Shown here: positions 1-10,733 of the stretch, in pieces
Position numbering within the stretch: position 1 is the stretch's first letter
Layout of the letters: each line of letters opens with the position of its first letter
Assembly (NCBI GenBank): GCA_050180895.1
Contig: JBFXDS010000008.1
Coordinates: 1-64,000, forward strand
Reading direction: 5' to 3'
DNA: 64,000 nucleotides
Source of the DNA: JBGPEQ01 sp050180895
Lineage (GTDB): Bacteria > Pseudomonadota > Alphaproteobacteria > Dongiales > Dongiaceae
Notes under the pieces: model-generated
Seen by the model: only the letters and a program-made list of their open reading frames with translations
Database searches by the model: none
What the model was told of the DNA's origin: nothing
Position numbers and translations under genes: made by a program

Positions 1-100
1 CGAACGCGCTCGTCCCATGAGCTATCAGTCCCTATCACGCTCGTCCTCGCTCTGCCCTGCCCTTCGCTCCAGACATTCATTCTCTCGAAATAGGCTCACA

Positions 101-125
101 CGCTCTGAGCTTGTCGAAGGACGCA
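101..125. repeat. Degenerate single REP half-site
   Basis: This stretch matches one arm of the palindromic repeat found in the three doublets near 10.6, 11.7 and 13.4 kb (core GTCGAAGGACGCA), with substitutions in the 'ctgagc' part. It lies downstream of the malic enzyme stop codon. No partner arm is visible within the window. It is probably a decayed solo REP. Confidence 0.5.
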
Positions 126-168
126 CGGGCGCGCAGGCAGCGTCTGCGCTTGGTATCCGGCAGGGAGC

Positions 169-2460
<2,292 letters not shown>

Positions 2461-2535
2461 CAACGAGCCTCCGATATCGTTGTATGCAAAGTTGCATGTT
2501 TTGCGCGCGAAGGGAAGGCAGCGGCGCTGCGACAG

Positions 2536-2761
2536 CCCTCACCCTAGCCCTCTCCCACGTTTGCGGGAGAGGGGACGCAATTGGTGCAGTCGCCCAGACC
2601 GAGTCCCCTCTCCCACGCAGTGGGAGCTTTGCAAAACGGCCATGCACATTGGACGAACCGGAATCAGGAAGAGAACGGATCAGAATCGAGGCAAGAACAT
2701 CGAGCTGTTCCGTTCTATTTTGCAAAGCTCCCACGCAGTGGGAGAGGGCTAGGGTGAGGGT
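2536..2761. repeat. Nested inverted-repeat element in the maeB-mutS gap
   Basis: The 366-nt gap between maeB and mutS contains no gene. Its core is a nested inverted repeat. The outer arms (2536-2558, and the complement ending near 2761) carry CCCTCACCCTAGCCCTCTCC and its complement. Hairpins of CTCCCACGCAGTGGGAG type lie at about 2609-2627 and 2728-2744. Inner arms GGGAGCTTTGCAAAA (2622-2636) and TTTTGCAAAGCTCCC (2718-2732) flank an ~80 nt centre. Gene-free nested palindromes like this are typical of REP/MITE-type elements. No transposase is encoded within it. Confidence 0.7.
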
Positions 2762-2826
2762 GCGGCGTGGCTCGATCGGGAATGATCGGATAATCTCCCG
2801 CCACCCTTGAGAGCCGCCGGATCGCC

Positions 2827-5517
2827 GTGCCCGAATCATCCGCCACATCCCGGAATGCGCTTGCCGATGCCACGGCCGCCGCTGCCGCCTCGCCGGCGAT
2901 GGCGCAATACCTGGCGGCCAAGCGCGCGCATCCGGATTGCCTGCTGTTCTACCGCATGGGCGATTTCTACGAGCTGTTCTTCGACGACGCGGTCACGGCG
3001 TCGCGGGCGCTCGACATCGCCCTCACCAAGCGCGGCCAGCATGCCGGCCAGGATATCCCGATGTGCGGCGTGCCCGCCCACGCCGCCGACGCCTATCTCT
3101 CGAAGCTGATCCGCCGCGGCTTCAAGGTCGCGGTCTGCGAGCAGATGGAGGATCCGGCGGCGGCGAAGAAGCGCGGCGCCAAGGCCGTGGTCCACCGCGA
3201 GGTCGTCCGCATCGTGACGCCCGGCACCATCACCGAGGACACGCTGCTCGACGCGCGCAGCCACAATTATCTGGCCGCCCTCGCCGACGCCGCCGGCGCG
3301 CTCGGCCTCGCCTGGCTCGACGTCTCCACCGGCGATTTCGTCGTCCAGCCGGCAAGGCCCGAAGATCTCGGCGCGGCGCTCGCCCGGCTGGAGCCGGGCG
3401 AGCTGCTGCTTCCCGACCGCCTGCTGCAGCAGCCGCCGCTCTTCGAGCTGCTCGAGGAGTGGAAGCCGGCCCTGTCGCCGTTGCCCTCCTCGCGCTTCGA
3501 CAGCGAGAACGCCCGCCGCCGCCTGGAGGCGCTCTACGGCGTGCGCGCCCTCGACGGCTTCGGCGCCTTCAGCCGTGCGGAGCTGGCCGCCGCCGGTGCG
3601 CTCGTCGACTATGTCGAGCTGACGCAGCAGGGCAAGCTGCCCCGTCTCGAAGCGCCGCGCCGCCTCGCCCGCGGCGCCGTGCTGGAGATCGACGCCGCCA
3701 CCCGCCGCAACCTCGAGCTCGCGCGCAGCTTGAGTGGCGAGCGGCGCGGCTCGCTGCTCGCCACCATCGACCGCACCCTCACCGGCCCCGGCGCCCGCCT
3801 GCTCGCGGCGCGGTTGTCGGCGCCCTCCACCGATCCGGCCGCGATCGCCGCGCGCCAGGACGTGGTCGCCGCCTTCGTCGCCGAAGAGCCCCTGCGCGAG
3901 GTTCTGCGCGATGGCCTGCGGCGCGTCCCCGACATCGAGCGCGCGCTCTCGCGCCTCACCCTCGGCCGCGGCGGCCCGCGCGACCTCGCCGCCATCCGCG
4001 GCGCTCTCGCCGAGGCCGCCGCCCTGCGCGCCCGGCTCGAGCAGCCGCCGCGGCTGACGCCGCTCCCCGCCGGCCTCGAGTCCATCCGCCGCGATCTCGG
4101 CCATCACGCCGAGTTGATCGACCGCCTCGGCCGTGCCCTCGCGCCCGAGCTGCCCCTGCTTGCCCGCGACGGCGGCTTCATCGCGTCAGGCTATTCGCCG
4201 GAGCTCGACGAGCTGCGCACCCTGCGCGACGCCAGCCGGCGCCTGATCGTCGAGCTGGAGGGGCGCTACCGTGCCGAGACCGGCATCGCCGCGCTCAAGA
4301 TCCGCCACAACAACGTGCTCGGCTACTATGTCGAGACGACCAGCACGCATGCCGACAAGCTGCTCAAGGACAACGCCTTCATCCACCGCCAGACCATGGC
4401 CAGCGCCATGCGCTTCACCACCGTGGCGCTCGGCGACCTGGAGCAGCGCATCGCCACGGCGGCCGACAAGGCGCTCGCCCTCGAGCTTGCCATGTTCGCC
4501 GATCTCGTCGGCGAGGTGTCCGCCCGCGCCGAGCCGCTGGCGCTGGCCGCGCAGGCCCTGGCCGAGCTCGATCTCGCCACGGCGCTGGCCGATCTCGCGG
4601 CGACGGAGAACTGGTGCCGCCCCTTGGTCGACGACAGCCGCGCCTTCGATATCCGCCAGGGCCGCCACCCGGTCGTCGAGGCCGCCCTGCGCCGCGCCCA
4701 GGAGGGCGCCTTCGTCCCCAACGACTGCGATCTGAGCGCGGCGCAGCGGCTGTGGCTCGTCACCGGCCCCAACATGGCCGGCAAGTCGACCTTCCTGCGG
4801 CAGAATGCGCTCATCCTGCTGCTGGCGCAGATGGGGTCCTTCGTGCCGGCGGCGGCGGCGCATATCGGCGTGGTCGACCGCCTGTTCAGCCGCGTCGGCG
4901 CCGCCGACGATCTCGCCCGCGGCCGCTCCACCTTCATGGTCGAGATGGTCGAGACCGCCGCCATCCTCAACCAGGCCACCAACCGCTCGCTGGTCATCCT
5001 CGACGAGATCGGCCGCGGCACCGCCACCTTCGACGGCCTCTCCATCGCCTGGGCCACGCTCGAGCACCTGCACGAGGTGAACCGGTGCCGCGCCCTGTTC
5101 GCCACCCACTATCACGAGCTGACCGCGCTGAGCGCGCGGCTGCCGGCGCTCTCACCCCATTGCATGCGCGTGAAGGAGTGGCGCAACGAGGTGGTGTTCC
5201 TGCACGAGGTCGCCGCCGGCGCCGCCGACCGCTCCTACGGCATCCACGTGGCCAAGCTCGCCGGCCTTCCCGCCGCCGTCGTCGCCCGCGCCGAGGAGGT
5301 GCTGGCGACATTGGAGCAGGGCGAGCAGGCCGGCGCCCTCGCCCGCCTCGCCGACGACCTGCCGCTCTTCGCCGCCACCGCGCGCCCCTCCGCCGCGCCC
5401 GCCGCCAAGGCCCCGTCGCCGGCCGAGGACATGCTCGCCCGTATCAACCCGGACGAGCTGACGCCCAAGGAGGCGCTGGAGCTGCTCTACAAGCTGCGGG
5501 CGCTGCTGGCGGATTGA
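2827..5517 (+). CDS. mutS: DNA mismatch repair protein MutS
   Basis: MutS recognises mismatches and small loops in newly replicated DNA and recruits MutL in an ATP-dependent manner. The 896-residue product has the N-terminal mismatch-binding motif GDFYELF (the Phe that wedges into DNA and its Glu). It also has the connector/lever regions, a Walker A loop GPNMAGKST at about 647-655, a DEIGRG Walker B, and the ATHYHEL signature at about 759. The length is standard. The start is the GTG at 2827. The gene is monocistronic and converges on the higA-like gene with a 21-nt gap. Confidence 0.97.
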   Translation: MPESSATSRNALADATAAAAASPAMAQYLAAKRAHPDCLLFYRMGDFYELFFDDAVTASRALDIALTKRGQHAGQDIPMCGVPAHAADAYLSKLIRRGFKVAVCEQMEDPAAAKKRGAKAVVHREVVRIVTPGTITEDTLLDARSHNYLAALADAAGALGLAWLDVSTGDFVVQPARPEDLGAALARLEPGELLLPDRLLQQPPLFELLEEWKPALSPLPSSRFDSENARRRLEALYGVRALDGFGAFSRAELAAAGALVDYVELTQQGKLPRLEAPRRLARGAVLEIDAATRRNLELARSLSGERRGSLLATIDRTLTGPGARLLAARLSAPSTDPAAIAARQDVVAAFVAEEPLREVLRDGLRRVPDIERALSRLTLGRGGPRDLAAIRGALAEAAALRARLEQPPRLTPLPAGLESIRRDLGHHAELIDRLGRALAPELPLLARDGGFIASGYSPELDELRTLRDASRRLIVELEGRYRAETGIAALKIRHNNVLGYYVETTSTHADKLLKDNAFIHRQTMASAMRFTTVALGDLEQRIATAADKALALELAMFADLVGEVSARAEPLALAAQALAELDLATALADLAATENWCRPLVDDSRAFDIRQGRHPVVEAALRRAQEGAFVPNDCDLSAAQRLWLVTGPNMAGKSTFLRQNALILLLAQMGSFVPAAAAHIGVVDRLFSRVGAADDLARGRSTFMVEMVETAAILNQATNRSLVILDEIGRGTATFDGLSIAWATLEHLHEVNRCRALFATHYHELTALSARLPALSPHCMRVKEWRNEVVFLHEVAAGAADRSYGIHVAKLAGLPAAVVARAEEVLATLEQGEQAGALARLADDLPLFAATARPSAAPAAKAPSPAEDMLARINPDELTPKEALELLYKLRALLAD

Positions 5518-5538
5518 TCGGGTCTACGCCGGCCGGCT

Positions 5539-5841
5539 TCAGGCCGCGCGCCGCTTGACGGTGGCGCGGATCGTTCGACCGCGCTCCCGTTCGGTCACCT
5601 TCAGATCGTGGCTCTGCTGCAGGGTCAGCCAGAACTTGGCCGTCGTGCCGAAGTACCGGCCGAGGCGAAGAGCCGTGTCGGCAGTGATCGACCGCCGCCC
5701 GCGCAGAATGGCGGCGATGCGATTGTGCGGCACGCCCAGGGCGTCCGCGAACGCCCTTGCCGAAAGGCCGAGCTCGCGCAGTTCCTCGGCAAGAATCTCG
5801 CCGGGATGGATCGGCGGCATGCGGTTGACGGGAGCGCTCAT
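5539..5841 (-). CDS. higA: HigA-family addiction-module antitoxin (orphan HTH protein)
   Basis: This 100-residue protein has the HigA hallmark PPIHPGEIL near its N-terminus and an Xre-type helix-turn-helix (about 22-62) with an RRSITADTALRLGRYFG segment. HigA proteins bind DNA and neutralise the mRNA-cleaving toxin HigB. A strong GGAGGGG sits 4 nt upstream of the ATG. HigB is normally encoded just upstream, but only about 100 nt separate this gene from the end of the aminotransferase, and no toxin reading frame is visible there. It may be a solitary regulator or the remnant of a lost toxin-antitoxin pair. Confidence 0.85.
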   Translation of the reverse strand: MSAPVNRMPPIHPGEILAEELRELGLSARAFADALGVPHNRIAAILRGRRSITADTALRLGRYFGTTAKFWLTLQQSHDLKVTERERGRTIRATVKRRAA

Positions 5842-5942
5842 GATCCCCTCCTAGCGTGTGGAAGTCGAAGACGCATGTCGATGTGCCGGCTTTACCGGTT
5901 GGGGATGCAGAGTTCTCGTCTGGGCATAAGGCAACCTGATCT

Positions 5943-7130
5943 TCACGCCGCCGCGCTCTTGGCCATGAACCGCTTGATGTTGCGCACGGCTTGGCGCAGC
6001 CGCTCGCGGTTCTCGACCAGGGCGATGCGCACATAGCCTTCGCCGTACTCGCCGAAGCCGAGGCCCGGCGCCACCGCCACCTTGGCGTCGGCCAGCAGCA
6101 GCTTGGCGAACTCCACGCTGCCGAGGTTGCCGAAGCGCGGGGGAATCTTCGCCCAGGCGAACATCGAGGCCACGGGCGGCGGCACGTCCCAGCCGGCCTG
6201 CGCCAGCCCCTCGATCAGCACGTCGCGCCGCTGTCGGTAGCGCTGGCGCATCTCGGCGATGCAGTCCTGCGGCCCGTTCAGCGCCGCCGTCGCCGCCACC
6301 TGGATCGGCGTGAAGGCGCCGTAGTCGAGATAGGATTTCACCCGCGCCAGCGCCGCGATCAGCCGCTTGCCGCCGACGGCGAAGCCGATGCGCCAGCCGG
6401 CCATGGAATAGGTCTTGGACAGCGACGAGAACTCGATCGCCACCTCCTTGGCGCCCGGCACCTGCAGGATCGAGGGCGGCGGGTCGTCGCCGAAATAGAC
6501 CTCGGCATAGGCCACGTCGGAGAGCAGGATGATGTCGTGCTGCCGCGCGAACGCCACCACCTCGCGGTAGAAGTCGAGGCTCGCCATCGCCGCCGTCGGG
6601 TTGGCCGGGAAGTTCACCACCAGCGCGATCGGCGGCGGCACGCTGCCGCGCACCGCGCGCTTCAGTCCCGCCATGAAATCGGCGTCGGGTCCCACGGGGA
6701 TATGGCGGATCGAGGCGCCCGCCAGGATGAAGCCGAAGGAATGGATGGGATAGCTGGGGTTGGGCACCAGCACCATGTCGCCCGGCGCCGTGATCGCCTG
6801 GGCGAAGTTGGCGAAGCCCTCCTTGGAGCCGAGCGTGACGATCACCTCGCTCTCCGGGTCGAGCGCCACGTTGAACCGCCGCGCGTAGTAGGCGGCGTAG
6901 GCCTTGCGCAGGCCGGGGATGCCGCGCGAGCTGGAATAGCCGTGCACGCGCGGGTTCTTCAGCGTCTCCGTCAGCTTGTCGATGACGTGCGGCGGCGGCG
7001 CCGCGTCCGGGTTGCCCATGCCGAGGTCGATCACGTCCTCGCCGCGCGCCCGCGCCGCCGCCTTCATGGCGTTGACCTCGGCGAAGACGTAGGGCGGCAG
7101 GCGGCGGATGCGGTAGAAGTCCTGCGGCAT
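5943..7130 (-). CDS. PLP-dependent class I/II aminotransferase (AlaC-like)
   Basis: This fold-type I aminotransferase is most like the AlaC/YfdZ group, which uses alanine/pyruvate or related amino acids; the substrate cannot be fixed from sequence. Diagnostic features are the N-terminal IDLGMGNPDAAPP, the NFPANPTA substrate-loop motif, and the Schiff-base lysine in SLSKTYSMAGWR at about residue 237. I place the start at the ATG at 7130 because a GGGGAGAG Shine-Dalgarno precedes it. An in-frame GTG at 7163 would add 11 residues and nearly abut the upstream sulfotransferase stop. With that gene it probably forms a two-gene minus-strand unit. Confidence 0.88.
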   Translation of the reverse strand: MPQDFYRIRRLPPYVFAEVNAMKAAARARGEDVIDLGMGNPDAAPPPHVIDKLTETLKNPRVHGYSSSRGIPGLRKAYAAYYARRFNVALDPESEVIVTLGSKEGFANFAQAITAPGDMVLVPNPSYPIHSFGFILAGASIRHIPVGPDADFMAGLKRAVRGSVPPPIALVVNFPANPTAAMASLDFYREVVAFARQHDIILLSDVAYAEVYFGDDPPPSILQVPGAKEVAIEFSSLSKTYSMAGWRIGFAVGGKRLIAALARVKSYLDYGAFTPIQVAATAALNGPQDCIAEMRQRYRQRRDVLIEGLAQAGWDVPPPVASMFAWAKIPPRFGNLGSVEFAKLLLADAKVAVAPGLGFGEYGEGYVRIALVENRERLRQAVRNIKRFMAKSAAA

Positions 7131-7164
7131 GCGGCGGCTCTCCCCAGGGGCGAACCGCGCCACC

Positions 7165-8109
7165 CTACGCGACGGACCGGCGCTTTCCTAGACGCTCCGT
7201 GCCCGCCTGTTGGCCGGCCAGGAGCCAGCGAGCGCAGTCCGCGCCGAGCCGCTCCGTCGCCAGGGACTCGTAGCGGCGGCAATCCTCCGCGCTCAGGATA
7301 TCGCGCCAGCGGCCGTTCGTGCCGCGGTGGATGAAGGTCCGCGCGCCGCCGCTCCAGATGCGGCCGCCCAGGGGCGCGGCGTGGGCCGCATGCGCCTTCA
7401 TGTAATCGAAGCTGCAATGACGGGTGATCCGGGCGAGGGTCGGACCGTCAACCGCGATGTCGAGAAACGCCGCCACCTTCTCGATCTGGCCGCGCAGGTC
7501 CCGCTTGAGGTCGGCGAAGTGCAGCAGCAGGACGTTGGGCAGGTCGCGGATGGCCCACCAGGAGGAGACGTTCTCCCAGAACGGCCAGAAGGGATGGCCG
7601 TCCCGCTCCAGCCACTCCAGGAAATATTGCCGGACCGCGGCCGGCGGCCGTCCGATCGGCGGCCCGACGCGGCCCGGCGTGTCGTTGAGCAGCCGGTACC
7701 ATTCCGCGTTGGCCTTGGCGTGGTGGTTGTACATGCTCCACGCCACGTCCCGCCCGTCGCGGCCGACATAGATGTATTTGGCGTGCGGCGAGAAGCGCAG
7801 GGCGTCGACCGGCAGGTGCGTCTTGATGAACCGGCGGTGCGTCTGCGCCTCGAGCGCGGCCAGCTTCAGTTCCTTCGCCGGCACGCGCAGGTCGAGCCAG
7901 GGCGAGATCGCCGGGATGTCGATTCCCTCCTGCCCGCCGAAGATGAGCTGCCCGACGATCTGCTGCGTCCAGGTGGTGCCCGACTTCGCGTAGGTGGCGA
8001 TCACCACGTCGTCTGGGCGGAAGCGGAAGTCGTTCCACACCGTCGAATCGAAGTGATGGTTGTGCAGCTCCCGCGTCTTGCGGGGCCAGGCGGTTTCGCT
8101 CGGCTCCAT
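7165..8109 (-). CDS. PAPS-dependent sulfotransferase (cytosolic-type fold)
   Basis: Sulfotransferases move sulfonate from PAPS to a hydroxyl or amine acceptor. The 314-residue protein has the 5'-phosphosulfate loop YAKSGTTW (40-47). It has the 3'-phosphate motif in GRDGRDVAWSMYNHH (116-130) and a C-terminal FIHRGTNGRWRD segment matching the family's RKGxxGDWK region. The acceptor is unknown. Co-orientation with the adjacent aminotransferase suggests a small-molecule substrate, but that is inference only. There is no signal peptide, so it is predicted cytosolic. Confidence 0.88.
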   Translation of the reverse strand: MEPSETAWPRKTRELHNHHFDSTVWNDFRFRPDDVVIATYAKSGTTWTQQIVGQLIFGGQEGIDIPAISPWLDLRVPAKELKLAALEAQTHRRFIKTHLPVDALRFSPHAKYIYVGRDGRDVAWSMYNHHAKANAEWYRLLNDTPGRVGPPIGRPPAAVRQYFLEWLERDGHPFWPFWENVSSWWAIRDLPNVLLLHFADLKRDLRGQIEKVAAFLDIAVDGPTLARITRHCSFDYMKAHAAHAAPLGGRIWSGGARTFIHRGTNGRWRDILSAEDCRRYESLATERLGADCARWLLAGQQAGTERLGKRRSVA

Positions 8110-8288
8110 CGGTCCTCTCCTGCGTTCCCGATCCTGTCCGGGGTGACATTGCGCCGTTCCTGTTTCGCGACGATTTCAGCGCTTGAAACACAGGGCATCC
8201 GCCGGTCGGCCGCACGTGCCGGGCGGCTTGCAAAACCCGGCCGGTCCGCGCCAGATGAGCGGCGTTCGCGATTCTTAAGGGGACCGCC

Positions 8289-8534
8289 ATGGCCGACATC
8301 CAGCTGCACCGCTCCACCTTCTACGAGATGGGGGCCTATACCCGCGCCGACCTCTGGCTGTCGGACAATCCCGCGACCGACCAGGCGACGCAGGTGATCG
8401 CGGTCCAGGTCAACGTCACCACCGATCCCGCCGCGCGCACGGTCGAGCTGAAGCTGCTGGCGTTGATCGCCGCCCGCGAGGCCATCGCCGGCGCCATCGC
8501 CGAGCTGGAGCGCGTGCGCGGCCGCATCCGCTGA
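8289..8534 (+). CDS. Small hypothetical protein, 81 aa
   Basis: I do not recognise this protein. It starts at an ATG preceded by TTAAGGGGA, a good Shine-Dalgarno. The first half is mixed polar. The second half (about 45-81) is Ala/Glu/Arg-rich and likely one long amphipathic helix ending in RVRGRIR. No membrane segment or signal peptide is seen. It lies between the sulfotransferase (divergent) and mazEF (same strand, 91 nt away). High GC can create spurious frames, but the ribosome site and coding-like composition favour a real gene. Confidence 0.55.
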   Translation: MADIQLHRSTFYEMGAYTRADLWLSDNPATDQATQVIAVQVNVTTDPAARTVELKLLALIAAREAIAGAIAELERVRGRIR

Positions 8535-8569
8535 CGCAACCGGCCGACGGCCTGTCCGGCAAGGCGGAA

Positions 8570-8613
8570 TTGTATATCCTGTAGATATCGCGTAGAATAT
8601 CCATCGGATATCC
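8570..8613 (+). promoter_or_regulatory. mazEF promoter with four helically phased ATATC repeats
   Basis: The pentamer ATATC occurs four times, starting at 8574, 8585, 8597 and 8608, with spacings of 11, 12 and 11 nt (about one helical turn). The last copy lies in the palindrome GGATATCC. A promoter-like TTGTAT-17 nt-TAGAAT (8570-8575, 8593-8598) is embedded in the array. The mazE Shine-Dalgarno follows immediately. MazE-type antitoxins autoregulate by binding such repeats, so this is the likely operator; that assignment is inferred. Confidence 0.65.
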
Positions 8614-8625
8614 GTGGAGGAAGTC

Positions 8626-8868
8626 ATGCGCGTTCGCGTCGCCCGTTGGGGCAACAGCCTGGGCGTTCGGGTGCCCAAGGACATCGCCGGCAAGGCCGGA
8701 TTGAAGGAAGGCGCGACCGTCGAGATCGAGGCCAAGGGCGATCGCATCGTGATCTCTCCGGCCCGTCGGGCCTATACGCTCGAAGATATGTTGGAAGGCA
8801 TGACGCCGGAGGCGATGCGCGACGCCTTCGACTGGGGTGGCGATCGCGGCCGGGAGGCCGTCGAGTGA
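8626..8868 (+). CDS. mazE: MazE-type antitoxin (AbrB/SpoVT fold)
   Basis: This 80-residue antitoxin has the N-terminal swapped-hairpin DNA-binding domain with the RWGNSLGVRVPK signature. Its acidic C-terminal tail contains TPEAMRDAFDWG, closely matching the toxin-wrapping tail of E. coli MazE (ITPENLHENIDWG). It is expected to neutralise the downstream MazF and repress the operon. The ATG at 8626 is preferred because GGAGGA lies just upstream. An in-frame GTG at 8614 falls within that Shine-Dalgarno region. It overlaps mazF by 4 nt, the usual toxin-antitoxin coupling. Confidence 0.93.
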   Translation: MRVRVARWGNSLGVRVPKDIAGKAGLKEGATVEIEAKGDRIVISPARRAYTLEDMLEGMTPEAMRDAFDWGGDRGREAVE

Positions 8869-9212
8869 GGCGTGGATACGAGCCGGAGGCGGGAGACCTG
8901 ATCTGGACCGATTTCGATCCGCGCACCGGGTGGGAGCAGGCCGGACGCCGGCCGGCGTTGGTGATCTCGCCGCGGGCGTTCTACCGGGCCAGCAAGTTCG
9001 CCATCGTCTGTCCGATCACCTCCCGCGTCCGGCCGTTCGGGTCGAGCGTCGTCCTTCCCGTCGGCCTGCCGGTGCAGGGCGAAATACTGACGAGCCACGT
9101 CCGCAGCATCGACACCTTGGCGCGGCCGATCGCCTATGCCGGCGCGGCCGTGCCGGCCGGCGTGCTCGATGATGCGCGTGCCAAGCTCGCCGTGCTGTTG
9201 GGGTTGCGCTAG
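8865..9212 (+). CDS. mazF: MazF endoribonuclease toxin
   Basis: MazF cleaves single-stranded RNA at short sequences, halting translation when MazE is degraded. The 115-residue product begins at a GTG overlapping the mazE stop (GTGA). It has the family core GDLIWTDFDP, EQAGRRPALVISP and ITSRVRPFG, with the Arg of RPA and the Thr/Ser of ITS in catalytic positions. The N-terminal half is very close to E. coli MazF, which cuts at ACA; the specificity here is not predictable with confidence. The frame is intact and full length, so the module looks functional. Confidence 0.93.
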   Translation: MRRGYEPEAGDLIWTDFDPRTGWEQAGRRPALVISPRAFYRASKFAIVCPITSRVRPFGSSVVLPVGLPVQGEILTSHVRSIDTLARPIAYAGAAVPAGVLDDARAKLAVLLGLR

Positions 9213-10532
9213 ATGGCGCCGGCCGATTCGCTCGCCGCGCGCGACGCCCGCGCCATCGGCAGCCTGCAGAAGCTGCGCTTCTTTCCGCTCGCGGTCGTCG
9301 CCGGCGAAGGCGCCTATCTCGTCGCCGAGGACGGCCGCCGCCTGCTCGACCTGTCGGCCTCCTGGGGCGCCGCCAGCCTCGGCTACGGCCACCCGGCGGT
9401 GGTCGAGGCGGTGCGCCGCGCCGCCGCCACCATGGCCGGCGCCAGCATCCTCTCGGCGGTCAACGAGCCGGCCGTGCGCCTCGCCGAGGCGCTGCTGGAG
9501 AGCCTGCCGCCGGGCCTGCCGCGCAAGGTCTGGCTCGGCCATTCCGGCTCCGACGCCAACGAGGCCATGGTGCGGATGCTCGCCGCCGCCACCGGCCGGC
9601 CGCGCTTCGTCGCCTTCGCCGGCGCCTATCACGGCAACAGCGTCGGCGCCCGCGCCGTCTCCGGCCACCCGGTCCTCCAGGGCGAGGGATCCGCGGACAG
9701 GCTGCTGCTCCTGTCCTATCCCGACACCTATCGCGACGGCGCCGCCGCCGGCGAAGCCGCGCTCGCGCTCTTCGAACAGAAGCTCGCCGCGGAGTTCCCC
9801 GCGCGCGAGGTGGCGGCGCTGTTCCTCGAGCCGATCCAGTCCGACGGCGGCCTGCTGGTGCCGCCGGCCGGCTTCCTCGCCCGCCTCGCCGAGATCTGCC
9901 GCCGCCACGGCATCCTCACCGTCTGCGACGAGGTGAAGGTCGGCCTCGGCCGCACCGGCCATCTGCATGCGTTCCAGGCCGAGGGTTTCGTTCCCGACGT
10001 CGTCACCTTCGGCAAGGGGCTGGGCGGCGGCCTGCCGCTCTCCGCCGCCGTCGGGCCGGCTGCTCTGATGGATCACGCCGCCGCCTTCGCCATGCAGACG
10101 ACCCAGGGCAATCCGGTCTGCGCGGCCGCCGGCCTCGCGGTCCTGCAGACCATCCGCGAGCATCGCCTCGACCGGCACGCCGCGGCGGTCGGCGGCTATC
10201 TCGCCGACCGCCTGCGCGGCCTCGCCAACCGTCATCCGCTGATCGGCGACGTGCGCGGCCGCGGCCTCGCCATCGGCGTCGAGCTGGTGCGCGACCGCGC
10301 GACGAAAGAACCGGCGAGGCAGGAGACGGCCCTCGCCGTCTACCGCGCCTTCGAGCTCGGCCTCGTGCTCTACTATGTCGGCGTCGGCTCGAACGTGCTG
10401 GAGCTGACGCCGCCGCTCACCCTAACCGAGGCCGAGGTCGACGACGCCGTCGACATCCTCGACCGCGCCCTCACCGACGTCGCCGCCGGCCGCGTCGATG
10501 CAACGGCGGCGGCGCGTTACGCCGGCTGGTAG
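9213..10532 (+). CDS. Class III PLP-dependent aminotransferase
   Basis: This 439-residue class III (omega) aminotransferase resembles the 4-aminobutyrate/ornithine/diamine group. It shows a GxGHPxV N-terminal region (LGYGHPAVVEAV), the PLP-stacking FAGAYHGNSVGA, the VCDEVKVGLGRTG segment, and the Schiff-base lysine in TFGKGLGGGLPLSA. The substrate cannot be assigned. The ATG follows the mazF stop directly (TAGATG) with no independent Shine-Dalgarno space, so translation may be coupled to mazF. That is unusual for a metabolic enzyme. Confidence 0.88.
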   Translation: MAPADSLAARDARAIGSLQKLRFFPLAVVAGEGAYLVAEDGRRLLDLSASWGAASLGYGHPAVVEAVRRAAATMAGASILSAVNEPAVRLAEALLESLPPGLPRKVWLGHSGSDANEAMVRMLAAATGRPRFVAFAGAYHGNSVGARAVSGHPVLQGEGSADRLLLLSYPDTYRDGAAAGEAALALFEQKLAAEFPAREVAALFLEPIQSDGGLLVPPAGFLARLAEICRRHGILTVCDEVKVGLGRTGHLHAFQAEGFVPDVVTFGKGLGGGLPLSAAVGPAALMDHAAAFAMQTTQGNPVCAAAGLAVLQTIREHRLDRHAAAVGGYLADRLRGLANRHPLIGDVRGRGLAIGVELVRDRATKEPARQETALAVYRAFELGLVLYYVGVGSNVLELTPPLTLTEAEVDDAVDILDRALTDVAAGRVDATAAARYAGW

Positions 10533-10556
10533 AAAAGTCGGGGCGCGCATGACGAT

Positions 10557-10643
10557 CCTGCGTCCTTCGACAGGCTCAGGATGAGGAGAAATCTTGGTGG
10601 CACGAAGAAAGGTCTTCATCCTGAGCCTGTCGAAGGACGCACG
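10557..10643. repeat. REPIN-like doublet, copy A
   Basis: Two inverted arms containing GTCCTTCGACAGGCTCAGG (10557-10586) and its complement (10614-10643) flank a short spacer with CTTGGTGGCACGAAGAAA. The doublet lies in the 201-nt gap between the convergent aminotransferase and psuG. The arm sequence and head-to-head arrangement match copies B and C. Confidence 0.8.
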
Positions 10644-10733
10644 TCGCAAATCCCAAGCACTCAAGGTCCTTGATGCATCCCCCAACTTTGCATGCATCCC
10701 GCAGGCGAGAGCTTCGTGGCTTGGTGGTGAACC

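Noticed and set aside
2937..5558. An 873-codon open frame overlapping mutS in another frame
   Set aside because: It is extremely Arg/Pro/Ala-rich with no domain, and mutS fully explains the region. Long shadow frames are expected at this GC content.
5842..5942. A higB toxin upstream of higA
   Set aside because: Only 101 nt is available and no frame shows HigB motifs; one frame has a short VFDFH-like string that is too weak to call a remnant.
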